From the NCBI RefSeq assembly GCF_026460885.1, contig NZ_JAOVZW010000015.1, positions 124,001 to 188,000 of the forward strand: DNA of 64,000 bases, in the 5' to 3' direction. A program made the position numbers and the translations under genes. The notes under the pieces were generated by a model that was not told the DNA's origin, did no database searches, and saw only the letters and a program-made list of their open reading frames with translations. This DNA comes from Chryseobacterium formosum. GTDB taxonomy: Bacteria > Bacteroidota > Bacteroidia > Flavobacteriales > Weeksellaceae. Below, piece by piece: positions 27,542-36,393 of this stretch (the first letter of the stretch is position 1; the number at the start of each line of letters is the position of its first letter).

Positions 27542-28125
27542 ATATAAATTTTAATAAAAGTGATGATTTGGTTCCAGTCATTATTCAGGATTACAGAACG
27601 TTGCAAGTCTTGATGTTAGGCTACATGAATGAAGAAGCTTTTGAGAAAACAAAAAGTGAAGGAATTGTTACGTTTTTCAGCCGTTCAAAAAACAGACTTT
27701 GGACAAAAGGTGAGGAGTCCGGAAATTTTTTAATTGTAAAAAGTATTGATATTGATTGTGATAACGATACGATTTTAATTAAAGTGATTCCTAAAAATAT
27801 AGTTTGTCATACTGGAAGTTTCAGTTGTTTTGGCGAGAAAAGTTCTAAAGGGTTTCTTTATGAATTAGAGAGAAAAATCAATCAAAGAATCGATGAAAAA
27901 ACAGAAGGATCTTATACTTATTCGTTATTTCAGAGTGGGATCAATAAAGTAGCTCAAAAAGTAGGAGAGGAAGCTGTGGAATTAGTAATTGAAGCAAAAG
28001 ATAGCAATGATGAGCTATTTAAAAATGAGGCTGCAGATTTGCTATATCACTTTTTGATTTTATTGAAAGCAAAAAATACGAGTTTAGAAGATATTGAAGA
28101 AATACTTTTAGTCAGAAATAAATAA
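27538..28125 (+). CDS. hisIE: Bifunctional phosphoribosyl-AMP cyclohydrolase / phosphoribosyl-ATP pyrophosphatase
   Basis: 195 residues, a HisI-HisE fusion. The cyclohydrolase half has [33 protein letters not shown] and the zinc-site cysteines in [10 protein letters not shown]. The pyrophosphatase half, from about residue 110, has [16 protein letters not shown] and [14 protein letters not shown], with the acidic metal ligands. It performs steps two and three and ends the operon; a hairpin follows directly. Confidence 0.96.
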   Translation: MNINFNKSDDLVPVIIQDYRTLQVLMLGYMNEEAFEKTKSEGIVTFFSRSKNRLWTKGEESGNFLIVKSIDIDCDNDTILIKVIPKNIVCHTGSFSCFGEKSSKGFLYELERKINQRIDEKTEGSYTYSLFQSGINKVAQKVGEEAVELVIEAKDSNDELFKNEAADLLYHFLILLKAKNTSLEDIEEILLVRNK

Positions 28126-28145
28126 GCCTGCAATTTGCAGGCTTT
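28124..28145. terminator. Short hairpin terminator between hisIE and the M28 peptidase gene
   Basis: AAGCCTGC / GCAGGCTT with a five-base loop, overlapping the hisIE stop. The T-run is only three bases. The two genes converge here, so both may use it. Confidence 0.7.
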
Positions 28146-28154
28146 AAAGTTATA

Positions 28155-29336
28155 TTATTCTATGATTACTTTTCTAACGACAGTGTGATTATTAGCTGTT
28201 ATTTTTGCCAAATAAGCACCTTTTACAATACTTGAAATATTTATCTTAGACTCGTTTTCTGTCTTCAATATCGTTTGACCAGGTAAATTTATTAATTCAA
28301 AACTAAAATTTTTCACCGTTTTCGGTAGTTCAATATTTAAAAAATCTTTTGCAGGATTGGGATAAATTGATATTTCTTCAAGCTGATTTACAGAACTTTC
28401 AGCAGTAGATAAAATCGTCGTCGATGCAACGGCAAAATGTTGAAGAGCACCAACTGACGCTTTTCCAACCTTGTAAATATAAACAGGATCTGTATTGGCA
28501 AAAGTATCGTTTGCAGTGTGAGGGTAATTACTTCTAATTCTTTCAAAATATCCTGTAATCACTTCACCTTTCAATTCAAAAGGAATATAATCGGTATCTT
28601 CAGCTTCGTCAATATCAGTCAATAACGGTGAATAAAGACCTGTAAGAGTTACCAATTCCTGAGTTGCAGCAACGGAAGCAGCAGTATTGTTGGGATTTCC
28701 CCCCATATCTTCGTCACAATAAATTGTATTATTATTGTTACCCATTTTACCTCCGACCTGATCCAGATTGAAAACCAATTTGATATCCAAAACACGGTTT
28801 GTACCTTGATAAGCTACATTATTTGCATAATGAGTACTGCCTCTCAAGCCTTGTTCTTCTCCTGAGAAATGGATGAACTTGATAGAATATTCTGTTGGAA
28901 CATCTTTCAAAATTCTTGCTGCCTCCAAAATAATTGAAGTTCCGCTTCCATTATCATTTACTCCAGGACCATTAATACTGTCGAAATGTCCACAGATAAT
29001 TACAAATTTGTTAGGATAAACTGTTCCGGTTTTTGTAATGACAAGATTTTTCGAATTAATTGTATTTCCTCCTTGCGTATAAGAAAAAGGATCTTCTACA
29101 ATCTGGTTTGTAGAATAACCGTAAGAAGCATATTTATTTTTAAGCCAATTTAATGCATTGGTATTATTTACAGAACCGGTAGTTTTAACTCCGAAATTTG
29201 AGAACTCTTGTAAATTTGTAGTAATATTAGTTTGGGTAACCTGATCTGCTCTCGTTTGATAAGCCTGAATAAAGCTTTGTGCGTTTACATTTTGAAGCCC
29301 GAGAGACAAAACAAAAATACCAAGTATTTTCTTCAC
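28155..29336 (-). CDS. Secreted M28-family zinc aminopeptidase with T9SS tail
   Basis: 393 residues. A signal peptide ends at NVNAQ. The M28 domain (about residues 70-300) shows the two-zinc ligands in order: CGHFDS, GVNDNGSG, FSGEEQG, FNLDQVG and the final YPHTANDT. The last ~75 residues form a type A sorting domain with YPNPAKDFLNIELP and a terminal VVRKVIIE, which directs export through the type IX system. It digests peptides outside the cell or on its surface. Its neighbour at 29455-30630 is a close paralogue. The -7 promoter TACATTTG stands just upstream. Confidence 0.93.
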   Translation of the reverse strand: MKKILGIFVLSLGLQNVNAQSFIQAYQTRADQVTQTNITTNLQEFSNFGVKTTGSVNNTNALNWLKNKYASYGYSTNQIVEDPFSYTQGGNTINSKNLVITKTGTVYPNKFVIICGHFDSINGPGVNDNGSGTSIILEAARILKDVPTEYSIKFIHFSGEEQGLRGSTHYANNVAYQGTNRVLDIKLVFNLDQVGGKMGNNNNTIYCDEDMGGNPNNTAASVAATQELVTLTGLYSPLLTDIDEAEDTDYIPFELKGEVITGYFERIRSNYPHTANDTFANTDPVYIYKVGKASVGALQHFAVASTTILSTAESSVNQLEEISIYPNPAKDFLNIELPKTVKNFSFELINLPGQTILKTENESKINISSIVKGAYLAKITANNHTVVRKVIIE

Positions 29337-29349
29337 TTTTTAATTTTTG

Positions 29350-29357
29350 CAAATGTA
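29350..29357 (-). promoter_or_regulatory. -7 element of the first M28 gene
   Basis: TACATTTG on the minus strand, 13 bases before the start codon. Confidence 0.6.
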
Positions 29358-29454
29358 TAAATAAAATGATTCCAAACGAAAGTAAGGAATCATTATTTTT
29401 TATTTAATAAAAAGTTTGAATTAATAAATGATTTTTTAAAAATTCAATTTATTT

Positions 29455-30630
29455 TTATTTATCGATAATTATTTTTTTGGTCATTGTTTCACCATCAGAC
29501 TTTATTGTACAAAGATAAACTCCGTTTGGTAATTTAGACACATTAATCTTGCTTTCATTTTCATGAGTTGAAATTAATTTTCCGCTCATATCATTGATTT
29601 CAAGAGAGAAGTTTTTAATATTACTTGGAAGTTCTACATTCAGAATATCTTTAGCAGGATTAGGATAAATCTTTATTGATTCCAACTTATTTACAGCAGA
29701 TTCATTAGTACTTAAAACAGAGGTTGCCACAGCAAAATGCTGAAGCGCTCCAACTGCTGCTTTCCCTACATTAAAAACATAAACAGGATCAATATTTGCA
29801 AAAGTATCATTTACAGTATGTTGATTTCCGCTCACCGGAGTTTCATAAAAACCTGTAATAATATCTCCTTTAGCTTCAAAAGGTACATAATCTGATGCAT
29901 AGGCATTTGACAGAGTTGTCTGGAGAGGAGAGTACAACGTCGTGCAATTTGCCAATTGCTGAGTCATCGCAAGTGATGGTGCATTATTGGCCGTTCCTCC
30001 TGCTGAACTTTGATCGCTTTCACAAACAATCGTATTACTTGGATTTGAAATTTTCCCTCCAACCTGGTCGATATTAAAAACAACTTTCAAATTAAGTTGA
30101 CGAACATTATTATTGAAAACAACATTATTCACATAATGATTACTTCCAATCAAACCTTGCTCTTCACCCGAAAAATGAATAAACTTCACCGAATATTCTG
30201 TAGGAACATCTTTCAAAATTCTTGCAGCTTCCAACAAAATTGAAGTTCCGCTTCCGTTATCGCTTACTCCTGGACCGGTAATGGTGTCGTAATGTCCACA
30301 AATGATCACGTAAATATTTGGATAAACTGTTCCTGTTTTAGTAATAATTAAATTCTTAGAAGTTGTACTTCCGTAAGTAAAAGTATCTTCTGTAATCTGG
30401 CTCGCATCGTAACCAAAAGACTGATATTTAGCTCTAAGCCAATTAAGTGTATTTGTATTGGCTGTAGAACCTGTAGTTTTCACACCGAGATTTGAAAATT
30501 CCTGAAGCAGCGTGGTAATATTCGTTTGAGTAACCTGATTGGCTCTCGTCTGATAAGCCTGAATAAAACTTTGTGCCTGCAAACCGTATGAAGCCAAAGA
30601 AAGGAGCAGAAGACCTGTTAATTTTTTCAC
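29455..30630 (-). CDS. Secreted M28-family zinc aminopeptidase with T9SS tail (paralogue)
   Basis: 391 residues. It is similar to the neighbouring gene along its length, sharing the opening AQSFIQAYQTRA and the zinc motifs CGHYDT, GVSDNGSG, FSGEEQG, FNIDQVG and GNQHTVNDT. A sorting domain with YPNPAKDILNVELP closes it. A central loop (CESDQSSAGGTANN) is longer than in the other copy. The tandem arrangement, each copy with its own promoter, points to gene duplication followed by slight divergence, perhaps for different peptides. Gene order gives no further clue. Confidence 0.93.
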   Translation of the reverse strand: MKKLTGLLLLSLASYGLQAQSFIQAYQTRANQVTQTNITTLLQEFSNLGVKTTGSTANTNTLNWLRAKYQSFGYDASQITEDTFTYGSTTSKNLIITKTGTVYPNIYVIICGHYDTITGPGVSDNGSGTSILLEAARILKDVPTEYSVKFIHFSGEEQGLIGSNHYVNNVVFNNNVRQLNLKVVFNIDQVGGKISNPSNTIVCESDQSSAGGTANNAPSLAMTQQLANCTTLYSPLQTTLSNAYASDYVPFEAKGDIITGFYETPVSGNQHTVNDTFANIDPVYVFNVGKAAVGALQHFAVATSVLSTNESAVNKLESIKIYPNPAKDILNVELPSNIKNFSLEINDMSGKLISTHENESKINVSKLPNGVYLCTIKSDGETMTKKIIIDK

Positions 30631-30658
30631 TTTAAATGTACTACTTTTTAATATTAAG

Positions 30659-30666
30659 CAAATGTA
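30659..30666 (-). promoter_or_regulatory. -7 element of the second M28 gene
   Basis: TACATTTG on the minus strand, 28 bases before the start codon; the same element as in front of its paralogue. Confidence 0.6.
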
Positions 30667-30670
30667 GATA

Positions 30671-30703
30671 ATAAAAAAATCCCGAGCAAAAAACCCGGGA
30701 TTT
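30671..30703 (-). terminator. Terminator of the rpmI-rplT operon
   Basis: On the minus strand AAATCCCG pairs with CGGGATTT, followed by seven T. It lies just after rplT. Confidence 0.85.
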
Positions 30704-30727
30704 ATATTGATAACAAAAAATTTTACA

Positions 30728-31072
30728 TTATTTTACTTGATCTACAACTGCTTTGAAAGCTTCAGGATAGTTCATCGCTAAATCAGCTAAAACTTTTCTG
30801 TTTAATTCAATGTTGTTCTTTTTAAGAGCTCCCATAAACTGAGAGTAAGACATTCCGTGCTCTCTAGCTCCTGCGTTGATACGCATGATCCAAAGTGATC
30901 TGAAGTTTCTCTTTTTCTCTTTTCTTCCACGGTAAGCATATTGCATTGCTTTTTGTACCGCGTTTTTAGCAACAGTCCAAACGTTCTTTCTTCTACCGAA
31001 AAAACCTTTAGCTTGTTTCATTAATTTTTTTCTGCGTGCTCTAGAAGCTACGGCATTTACTGATCTTGGCAT
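30728..31072 (-). CDS. rplT: 50S ribosomal protein L20
   Basis: 114 residues, normal length, beginning [19 protein letters not shown]. The basic N-terminal extension and the globular part ([20 protein letters not shown], then [19 protein letters not shown]) are characteristic. L20 binds 23S rRNA early in assembly of the large subunit. It follows rpmI by 118 bases in the order thrS-infC-rpmI-rplT, conserved in most bacteria. In several bacteria L20 represses its own operon through the leader; whether that applies here is unknown. Confidence 0.98.
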   Translation of the reverse strand: MPRSVNAVASRARRKKLMKQAKGFFGRRKNVWTVAKNAVQKAMQYAYRGRKEKKRNFRSLWIMRINAGAREHGMSYSQFMGALKKNNIELNRKVLADLAMNYPEAFKAVVDQVK

Positions 31073-31190
31073 AATTTAAATTGTTTTTTTGAAAAGGGCG
31101 GCAACTTTTGTTACTCTTTGGTGCACCGTTTCAGGGTTAAAATGTTGAATTTGTTTGAATTCTTATAAACCGAATAAGGATTTATAAAAA

Positions 31191-31388
31191 CTACTTAATT
31201 GCTAATTGACGTTTAACGCCTTTCTCATCCACTTTAGCTACGTAAGAAGTAGTAGTAAGATTTCTCTTCTGCTTAGTTTCTTTCTTAGTTAAGATGTGGC
31301 TTTTGTAAGCGTTCTTTCTTTTGATCTTTCCAGAACCGGTAAGAGCAAAACGTTTCTTAGCACCTGATTTCGTTTTTAATTTTGGCAT
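31191..31388 (-). CDS. rpmI: 50S ribosomal protein L35
   Basis: 65 residues, beginning [20 protein letters not shown], the hallmark of L35. It sits between infC and rplT. A 331-base spacer separates it from infC, and a promoter at 31604-31611 lies in that spacer, so rpmI-rplT can be transcribed apart from infC. Confidence 0.98.
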   Translation of the reverse strand: MPKLKTKSGAKKRFALTGSGKIKRKNAYKSHILTKKETKQKRNLTTTSYVAKVDEKGVKRQLAIK

Positions 31389-31423
31389 TGTTTGCTTTTT
31401 TATGTTTTTGTTATCAATATTTT

Positions 31424-31592
31424 AGCTATCGGCTAAAAGCTTTTGGCTATTAGCTTTTTGGGCGTGTCCCTCACTCGTTCATTCCGCTTCGCTGCATTCA
31501 CTCATTCGGGTCGGGCTATTCATTACAAGTCCTCGCTCTTCCGCATATTCCGTCGCTTGCTGTGGGCTTTTCATTACTATCCCTCACGCAGA
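31424..31592. repeat. GC-richer repetitive insert in the rpmI leader
   Basis: On the plus strand a short imperfect repeat (AGCTATCGGCTAAAAGCTT, GGCTATTAGCT) leads into a block from 31460 that is about 58% G+C over 62 bases, against an AT-rich background. It contains tandem-like CACTCGTTCATTCCGCTTCG and CATTCACTCATTCGGG units. I recall such blocks as dispersed intergenic repeats in flavobacteria. It carries no open gene and would form most of the 5' leader of the rpmI-rplT mRNA. Confidence 0.55.
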
Positions 31593-31603
31593 TAATTGGT
31601 GTG

Positions 31604-31611
31604 CAAAATTA
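31604..31611 (-). promoter_or_regulatory. -7 element for rpmI-rplT
   Basis: TAATTTTG on the minus strand, between the infC terminator-like hairpin and the repetitive insert. It would give a leader of about 200 bases. Confidence 0.55.
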
Positions 31612-31628
31612 CGAAAAATAATAATACG

Positions 31629-31657
31629 AAAAGAGACTTTCAAAGAAAATCTCTTTT
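31629..31657 (-). terminator. Hairpin after infC
   Basis: AAAAGAGA pairs with TCTCTTTT, extended by TTTC/GAAA inside. On the minus strand it ends in TTTT. It may end part of the infC transcripts before the rpmI promoter. Confidence 0.6.
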
Positions 31658-31719
31658 ATATATCGTAAACCAAAAATATCAAAGTCTAAAACTTCAAATA
31701 TTTTGGTGTCATTAATGTA

Positions 31720-32280
31720 TTATTTAGCCGGTTTCTTAGGACTCATCATCATAATCATTCTTTTACCTTCAAGCTTTGGTAACTGGTCTACTTTTCCAAC
31801 GTGCTCCAGTTCCTGAGCCAATTTTAGAAGTAAAATTTCACCTTGATCTTTAAAGATAATAGAACGGCCTTTGAAAAATACGTAGGTTTTCAATTTTGAA
31901 CCTTCTTCCAAAAACTTTTCAGCATGTTTTTTCTTAAAATCATAATCGTGTTCATCAGTTTGAGGTCCGAAGCGAATCTCTTTAACGACAACTTTGATTT
32001 GTTTTGCTTTAAGTTCTTTTGTCTTTTTCTTTTGCTCGTATAAAAACTTTTTATAGTCTAATATTCTCGCAATAAACGGTTCAGCTTTATCTGAAATTAC
32101 AACCAAGTCAAGTTCCTGTTCTTTGGCAATCTGTCTTGCTTTATCGATAGGGAAAATTCCTGGCTCTACGTTATCGCCCACCAAACGAAGTTCTCTTACG
32201 CGAATCTTATCGTTTATCATGTGTAAGTCCTCTTGTACAGGACGTCTTTGTGGGCCTCTGTTGTTAAATCGTTGTGCTAT
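31720..32280 (-). CDS. infC: Translation initiation factor IF-3, AUA start codon
   Basis: 186 residues if started at the ATA of 32278-32280. IF-3 controls start-codon choice and subunit joining. The first ATG (32220) gives HMINDKIR a start at the methionine that replaces the conserved Arg of the RINxxIR motif, leaving no N-terminal extension. The frame continues upstream, reading [19 protein letters not shown], a typical basic IF-3 leader. There is no ATG, GTG or TTG before the in-frame stop, only ATA codons; the one followed by GCA fits best. Non-standard infC starts (AUU in E. coli) let IF-3 repress its own synthesis. The N- and C-domains ([26 protein letters not shown]) are normal. Confidence 0.93.
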   Translation of the reverse strand: MAQRFNNRGPQRRPVQEDLHMINDKIRVRELRLVGDNVEPGIFPIDKARQIAKEQELDLVVISDKAEPFIARILDYKKFLYEQKKKTKELKAKQIKVVVKEIRFGPQTDEHDYDFKKKHAEKFLEEGSKLKTYVFFKGRSIIFKDQGEILLLKLAQELEHVGKVDQLPKLEGKRMIMMMSPKKPAK

Positions 32281-32359
32281 TGTATTAAATTTTATTGGTT
32301 AACTTTCTATTTAAATAATTTTGAATGATATTATTCTCATTCAAAATAACTCTTCGGGT

Positions 32360-34297
32360 TTAAGCTTGATACTCAACTCCGGTTTTTGATGCTTCTTTGA
32401 AATAAGTAACAAAATCTTCAAGACTCATTACTCCAAGATCTCCTTCACCACGTCTTCTTACAGAAATTGTGCCATCCTTCTCCTCATTTTCTCCTACTAC
32501 AAGCATGAATGGAATCTTTTTCAATTCTGCATCACGGATTTTTTTACCCGTTTTTTCATTTCTGTCGTCAATCAGACCGCTAATATCGTGATTTTCTAAA
32601 AGTTGTGAAACTTTTTTAGCATAATCTACATATTTTTCACTGATTGGCAATATTGTAAACTGATCCGGAGCCAACCACAATGGGAAATCTCCGGCAGTAT
32701 TTTCTAATAATATAGCAATGAAACGTTCCATAGAACCAAATGGTGCTCTGTGAATCATTACTGGTCTGTGTTTTTCGTTATCGCTTCCAACGTAAGTAAG
32801 ATCAAATCTTTCCGGTAAATTATAATCCACCTGAATTGTTCCCAACTGCCATTTTCTTCCCAAAGCATCTTTCACCATGAAATCTAATTTTGGACCGTAG
32901 AATGCAGCTTCACCATATTCCGTCACGGTATTCAATCCTTTTTCTTTAGCGGCAGTTACAATTGCATTTTCAGCTTTTTCCCAGTTTTCATCGCTTCCGA
33001 TATACTTTTCAGTATTTTCCGGATCTCTTAATGAAATTTGAGCCGTAAAATCAGCAAAACCTAATGAGCCGAAAACGTAAAGAACCAAATCAATCGTTTT
33101 CTTAAACTCATCCATCAACTGATCTGGAGTACAGAAAAGGTGCGCATCGTCCTGAGTAAATCCACGAACTCTCGTTAAGCCGTGAAGTTCTCCACTTTGT
33201 TCATATCTGTAAACAGTACCAAACTCTGCATATCTTTTAGGCAAATCTCTGTAGCTCCATTGTGAAGTTTTATAAATCTCACAGTGATGCGGACAGTTCA
33301 TTGGTTTCAGCATAAATTCTTCTCCTTCATTTGGAGTTTTAATGGGCTGAAAACTATCTGCTCCATATTTATCCCAGTGTCCTGAAGTTACATACAATTC
33401 TTTTGCTCCAATGTGAGGAGACATTACAAATTCGTAACCACCTTTTTTCTGGGCATCAGATAGGAAATTTTCTAATTTTTTTCTCAAAGCTGTACCTTTT
33501 GGCAACCAAAGCGGTAAACCTGCACCTACTTTTTCTGAGAAAGCAAAAATTCCTAATTCTTTACCTAATTTTCTATGATCTCTTCTTTTTGCCTCTTCTA
33601 ATAACTCAAGATATTCTGTCAGTTCTTTCTGTTTAGGGAAAGAAATACCATATACTCTTGTCAATTGAGGATTTTTCTCATTTCCTCTCCAATAAGCACC
33701 TGCAGCATTCAAAACTTTAAAAGCTTTTACAATGGATGCATTTGGAATGTGACCTCCACGACAAAGATCTGTAAAGTTATCGTGTGTAACAAAAGTGATT
33801 TCACCGTCATTAAGATTAGAAATCAAGTCAACTTTGTAAGGATTGTCAGCATATGTTTTTAAAGCTTCTTCTTTAGAAACCGGGTATAATGAGAATGTTG
33901 ATCCTTTTTTAGCGTTTTCTAAAACTTTCTTTTCGATTTTTTCGAAATCTTTATCAGATAAACTTTCGTCTCCGAAATCTACATCATAATAAAAACCGTT
34001 TTCGATAGCTGGACCAATTGTTAACTTAGCATTAGGAAAAAATTCAAGGATAGCCTGCGCCAAAAGATGGGCAGAAGAATGCCAGAAAGCTTTCTTTCCA
34101 AGATCATCATTCCAGGTTAATAGCTGTACCGTAGAATCTGTGGTTATAGGCGTGGTAATTTCGACTTGTGTGCCGTTTACAACTGCGGAAATGGTATTTC
34201 TAGCCAATCCCTCGCTTATAGATTTTGCCACATCTAAAGGAGTAACTTCTCCTTCAAATTCCTTGACGCTATTGTCTGGAAGTGTAATTTTTATCAT
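32360..34297 (-). CDS. thrS: Threonyl-tRNA synthetase
   Basis: 645 residues. Order: TGS domain (residues 1-60, [13 protein letters not shown]), editing domain ([11 protein letters not shown] with the HxxxH zinc-like motif), class II core with the zinc ligands in [10 protein letters not shown], and [12 protein letters not shown], then the anticodon-binding domain ([14 protein letters not shown]). It charges tRNA-Thr. The gene precedes infC by 79 bases, as in many bacteria. No T-box or leader peptide is visible upstream; the -7 element TATTTTTG is at 34322. Confidence 0.98.
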   Translation of the reverse strand: MIKITLPDNSVKEFEGEVTPLDVAKSISEGLARNTISAVVNGTQVEITTPITTDSTVQLLTWNDDLGKKAFWHSSAHLLAQAILEFFPNAKLTIGPAIENGFYYDVDFGDESLSDKDFEKIEKKVLENAKKGSTFSLYPVSKEEALKTYADNPYKVDLISNLNDGEITFVTHDNFTDLCRGGHIPNASIVKAFKVLNAAGAYWRGNEKNPQLTRVYGISFPKQKELTEYLELLEEAKRRDHRKLGKELGIFAFSEKVGAGLPLWLPKGTALRKKLENFLSDAQKKGGYEFVMSPHIGAKELYVTSGHWDKYGADSFQPIKTPNEGEEFMLKPMNCPHHCEIYKTSQWSYRDLPKRYAEFGTVYRYEQSGELHGLTRVRGFTQDDAHLFCTPDQLMDEFKKTIDLVLYVFGSLGFADFTAQISLRDPENTEKYIGSDENWEKAENAIVTAAKEKGLNTVTEYGEAAFYGPKLDFMVKDALGRKWQLGTIQVDYNLPERFDLTYVGSDNEKHRPVMIHRAPFGSMERFIAILLENTAGDFPLWLAPDQFTILPISEKYVDYAKKVSQLLENHDISGLIDDRNEKTGKKIRDAELKKIPFMLVVGENEEKDGTISVRRRGEGDLGVMSLEDFVTYFKEASKTGVEYQA

Positions 34298-34321
34298 TGT
34301 TTACTAAGAAATTTTAAGTTG

Positions 34322-34329
34322 CAAAAATA
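34322..34329 (-). promoter_or_regulatory. -7 element of thrS
   Basis: TATTTTTG on the minus strand, 24 bases before the start codon. Confidence 0.5.
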
Positions 34330-34443
34330 CGCATTTTTTACGTCTTTAAGAAATACTGATGGTATATTTCGCGAAAAATGCAATTTATTTTAAAATTTTG
34401 CGTTTGTTAAAATTAAATTTTCAAAATTTGATTTACTTCTAAA

Positions 34444-34473
34444 CAAAAAAATACTAAGCTTTCACTTAGTATT
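34444..34473 (-). terminator. Terminator overlapping the end of the small Lys/Glu-rich gene
   Basis: AATACTAAG / CTTAGTATT with a six-base loop, then T residues on the minus strand. The 5' arm is part of the coding region, the stop codon lies in the loop. Confidence 0.85.
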
Positions 34474-34644
34474 ATCTGTTTTTCCTGATTTGTTTTTTGA
34501 AGATTTCTGAACGTCTTCTTTATCAACATCCGGCGGATTTTGTTTTTCTGATGAAGCAGGAATATCACGAAAATCTTCATTCTGCTTTTTTGTTTCTGCT
34601 GAATTGGCAGAGTCTTTCTTTTTTTTATCGTCTTTTGAATCCAT
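34462..34644 (-). CDS. Small charged, probably disordered protein
   Basis: 60 residues composed largely of Lys, Asp, Ser, Glu and Asn (MDSKDDKKKKDSANSAETKK at the start). No hydrophobic core, signal or domain can be seen, so it is probably disordered. It begins 11 bases after the DUF4230 gene and ends inside a terminator, so it is the last gene of a four-gene operon. Composition alone could be a spurious frame, but the operon position argues for a real gene. Function unknown. Confidence 0.6.
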   Translation of the reverse strand: MDSKDDKKKKDSANSAETKKQNEDFRDIPASSEKQNPPDVDKEDVQKSSKNKSGKTDNTK

Positions 34645-34655
34645 AGTTTTGAATT

Positions 34656-35261
34656 TTAGAGTCCAAGAACGCCGAGTTTCCCGGTTTGATCTTCTATTTT
34701 ATAATTCAAAGCCTTTGCCAAAACGAAAATATTATTAAGATTTTCCATTAATTGTTGGTGTCCTTCACCTCTCAGTTTGTTTTGATCAACAGATTTTATA
34801 GCAGTTTGTTTTGCTTTATTCTGAACATTTTTAATATCCTGTTCAGAAATTCTATTGATAAAAGAATCATCTAAAGACTGAATTTCCACGCTTGGTACAA
34901 TTCTAATTTCTGCATTCGGAAGGTCTGTAATTATAAGTTTTTTATTAATAGAATCTACTTCCATTTTCATTTTATTCAAATCATAAGAAACCTGCGCATT
35001 CGTTTTGGTATAAGTAATAATACTATTGCTCGTCATTTCTTTCCCAAGAAATTCATAGCCGAATTTTGTTTTTTGCATTGCAGAAAAATCCTGTTCCAAA
35101 ACAACCATTTTATTCATTTTGGAAATCTGATTGGTCAGAATATAATAATCTGACTTTTCAGTTTTTTCAGTTGGTTTAAAGCAAGATTTGAAGCTGAAGA
35201 ACAGAATCAACATCAGCAGAATTCCTCCAACAAACGGAATAATTAATCTTAAATTTTTCAA
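34656..35261 (-). CDS. DUF4230 domain protein, membrane-anchored
   Basis: 201 residues. An N-terminal membrane segment (residues 6-25, IIPFVGGILLMLILFFSF) is followed by a soluble domain with DYYILTNQISKMNKMVVLEQDFSA and NKLRGEGHQQLMENLNNIFVLAKALNY, which fits the DUF4230 family. Known members are of unknown function and face the periplasm. It overlaps the thioredoxin-like gene by four bases, so the two are translated together, which suggests a common task in the envelope. Confidence 0.8.
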   Translation of the reverse strand: MKNLRLIIPFVGGILLMLILFFSFKSCFKPTEKTEKSDYYILTNQISKMNKMVVLEQDFSAMQKTKFGYEFLGKEMTSNSIITYTKTNAQVSYDLNKMKMEVDSINKKLIITDLPNAEIRIVPSVEIQSLDDSFINRISEQDIKNVQNKAKQTAIKSVDQNKLRGEGHQQLMENLNNIFVLAKALNYKIEDQTGKLGVLGL

Positions 35262-35854
35262 TTTTCTTTTTTAAATATTTCTCTGATTACCGATGGGTCA
35301 TCTTTTTTCAAGATTTCAACAAGATCTCTTTCAATATAACCACTTGTCGGCATTTCAATAATTCTTCCAATTTCCTTGCCATATTTTTGAACAATGATTG
35401 TAGGAACTTTAGAAACATTATATTTTGATTCTTCTCCGTTTGGAGATTCTTTCTTACGATTCACCGCAATAATCGTCATTCTGGAATCCGGATATTTTAC
35501 TTCTTCCAAAATTTTCATCAGTCTTGGAAAATCACGGTGACTGTCTTCACACCATGTTCCTATAAAAACGATAAGATCATAAGTCGTAATTTTATTTTTT
35601 TTCAGTTCACTTACTGCTTTCTGATCTATTTGATATTCGTTAAATTCCTTTGTGTACCATTCTGAATATGGCTCTTTAACGAACTGGTCTTTCAACTGTG
35701 CTCCCAAAAGCATTTTTCCGTCATTAGTAGTTTCCACTTCACGGTTTACCACCGCTTTTTGAGCAGAAAACTGTTGTGCAGTAACAGTCAACACTGAAAC
35801 GGTAAAAATATTCGTAATTAATTTTTTACAAATCATATTTCTATTATTTTTCAT
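35258..35854 (-). CDS. Thioredoxin-family protein, exported
   Basis: 198 residues. The N-terminus (ITNIFTVSVLTVTAQQFSAQ) looks like a signal peptide. The thioredoxin-like domain begins near residue 90: LIVFIGTWCEDSHRDFP carries WCEDSH in place of the usual WCGPC, so only one active-site cysteine remains, and the cis-proline loop is KVPTII. This points to a monothiol or substrate-binding variant rather than a disulfide oxidoreductase. It overlaps the DUF4230 gene. Confidence 0.85.
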   Translation of the reverse strand: MKNNRNMICKKLITNIFTVSVLTVTAQQFSAQKAVVNREVETTNDGKMLLGAQLKDQFVKEPYSEWYTKEFNEYQIDQKAVSELKKNKITTYDLIVFIGTWCEDSHRDFPRLMKILEEVKYPDSRMTIIAVNRKKESPNGEESKYNVSKVPTIIVQKYGKEIGRIIEMPTSGYIERDLVEILKKDDPSVIREIFKKEN

Positions 35855-35879
35855 TGTATTAGTGAATCTTTGATTTCAT

Positions 35880-36347
35880 CTATTTTTCAATTATTGTTTT
35901 TAAATCTGCAGGAGAGTAATATTTGTTTTTTAAAACTTTATGGTCAGTTTTTCGGTAAACATTAAATTTTTCTCCTGATTTTTCATAGAAAGATTCGACT
36001 CCTTTCGCTGCATAAAACTCAACGGTTTCATTCGCCTGTTCTTCATTATCACAAGCTTTAGACATATTAGAACGCTGAACTTCATTGAATAATTCAACAA
36101 ATTTATCCCCCAAACCGAATTCTAAAACCGCACCGCTTAAAACATATTGCAAATCACATAAAGCATCAGCAATTTCTACAATATTATTATCAGCAATTGC
36201 TTGTTTTAATTCGTTTAATTCTTCCTGCAAAAGTTCAACTCTAAGGTTACATCTTTCCTGAGAAGGAATTTGCGGAGTATCTAAAATAGGTGCTTTAAAG
36301 GTTGTGTGGAATTCTGCTACTTGGTTCAGGCTGTCAATTTTATCCAT
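35880..36347 (-). CDS. MazG-like nucleotide pyrophosphohydrolase
   Basis: 155 residues. The helical core has the metal-binding pattern LLQEELNELKQAI and EIADALCDLQYVLSGA (ExxE...ExxD), as in phosphoribosyl-ATP pyrophosphohydrolase-like and all-alpha NTP pyrophosphatases. These remove pyrophosphate from non-standard or excess nucleotides. A C-terminal extension (FYEKSGEKFNVYRKTDHKV) is typical for the Bacteroidota form. It leads the operon with the thioredoxin-like and DUF4230 genes and has a -7 element upstream. Confidence 0.87.
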   Translation of the reverse strand: MDKIDSLNQVAEFHTTFKAPILDTPQIPSQERCNLRVELLQEELNELKQAIADNNIVEIADALCDLQYVLSGAVLEFGLGDKFVELFNEVQRSNMSKACDNEEQANETVEFYAAKGVESFYEKSGEKFNVYRKTDHKVLKNKYYSPADLKTIIEK

Positions 36348-36365
36348 GAAATTTATTATTTAAGG

Positions 36366-36373
36366 CAAATATA
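36366..36373 (-). promoter_or_regulatory. -7 element of the pyrophosphohydrolase operon
   Basis: TATATTTG on the minus strand, 18 bases before the start codon. Confidence 0.6.
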
Positions 36374-36393
36374 AAAAAGATAAATGATAATTT

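Noticed and set aside
31424..31592. GC-rich block considered as a riboswitch or L20 leader structure
   Set aside because: No recognised riboswitch core or pseudoknot could be traced by eye; repeated words point to a dispersed repeat.
34298..34443. Search for a T-box or threonine leader peptide before thrS
   Set aside because: No run of Thr codons, no terminator hairpin and no T-box motif is present; only a -7 element.
35258..35854. Thioredoxin-like gene called as TlpA/ResA disulfide reductase
   Set aside because: The active site has one cysteine (WCEDSH), so a classic CXXC oxidoreductase call is not supported.
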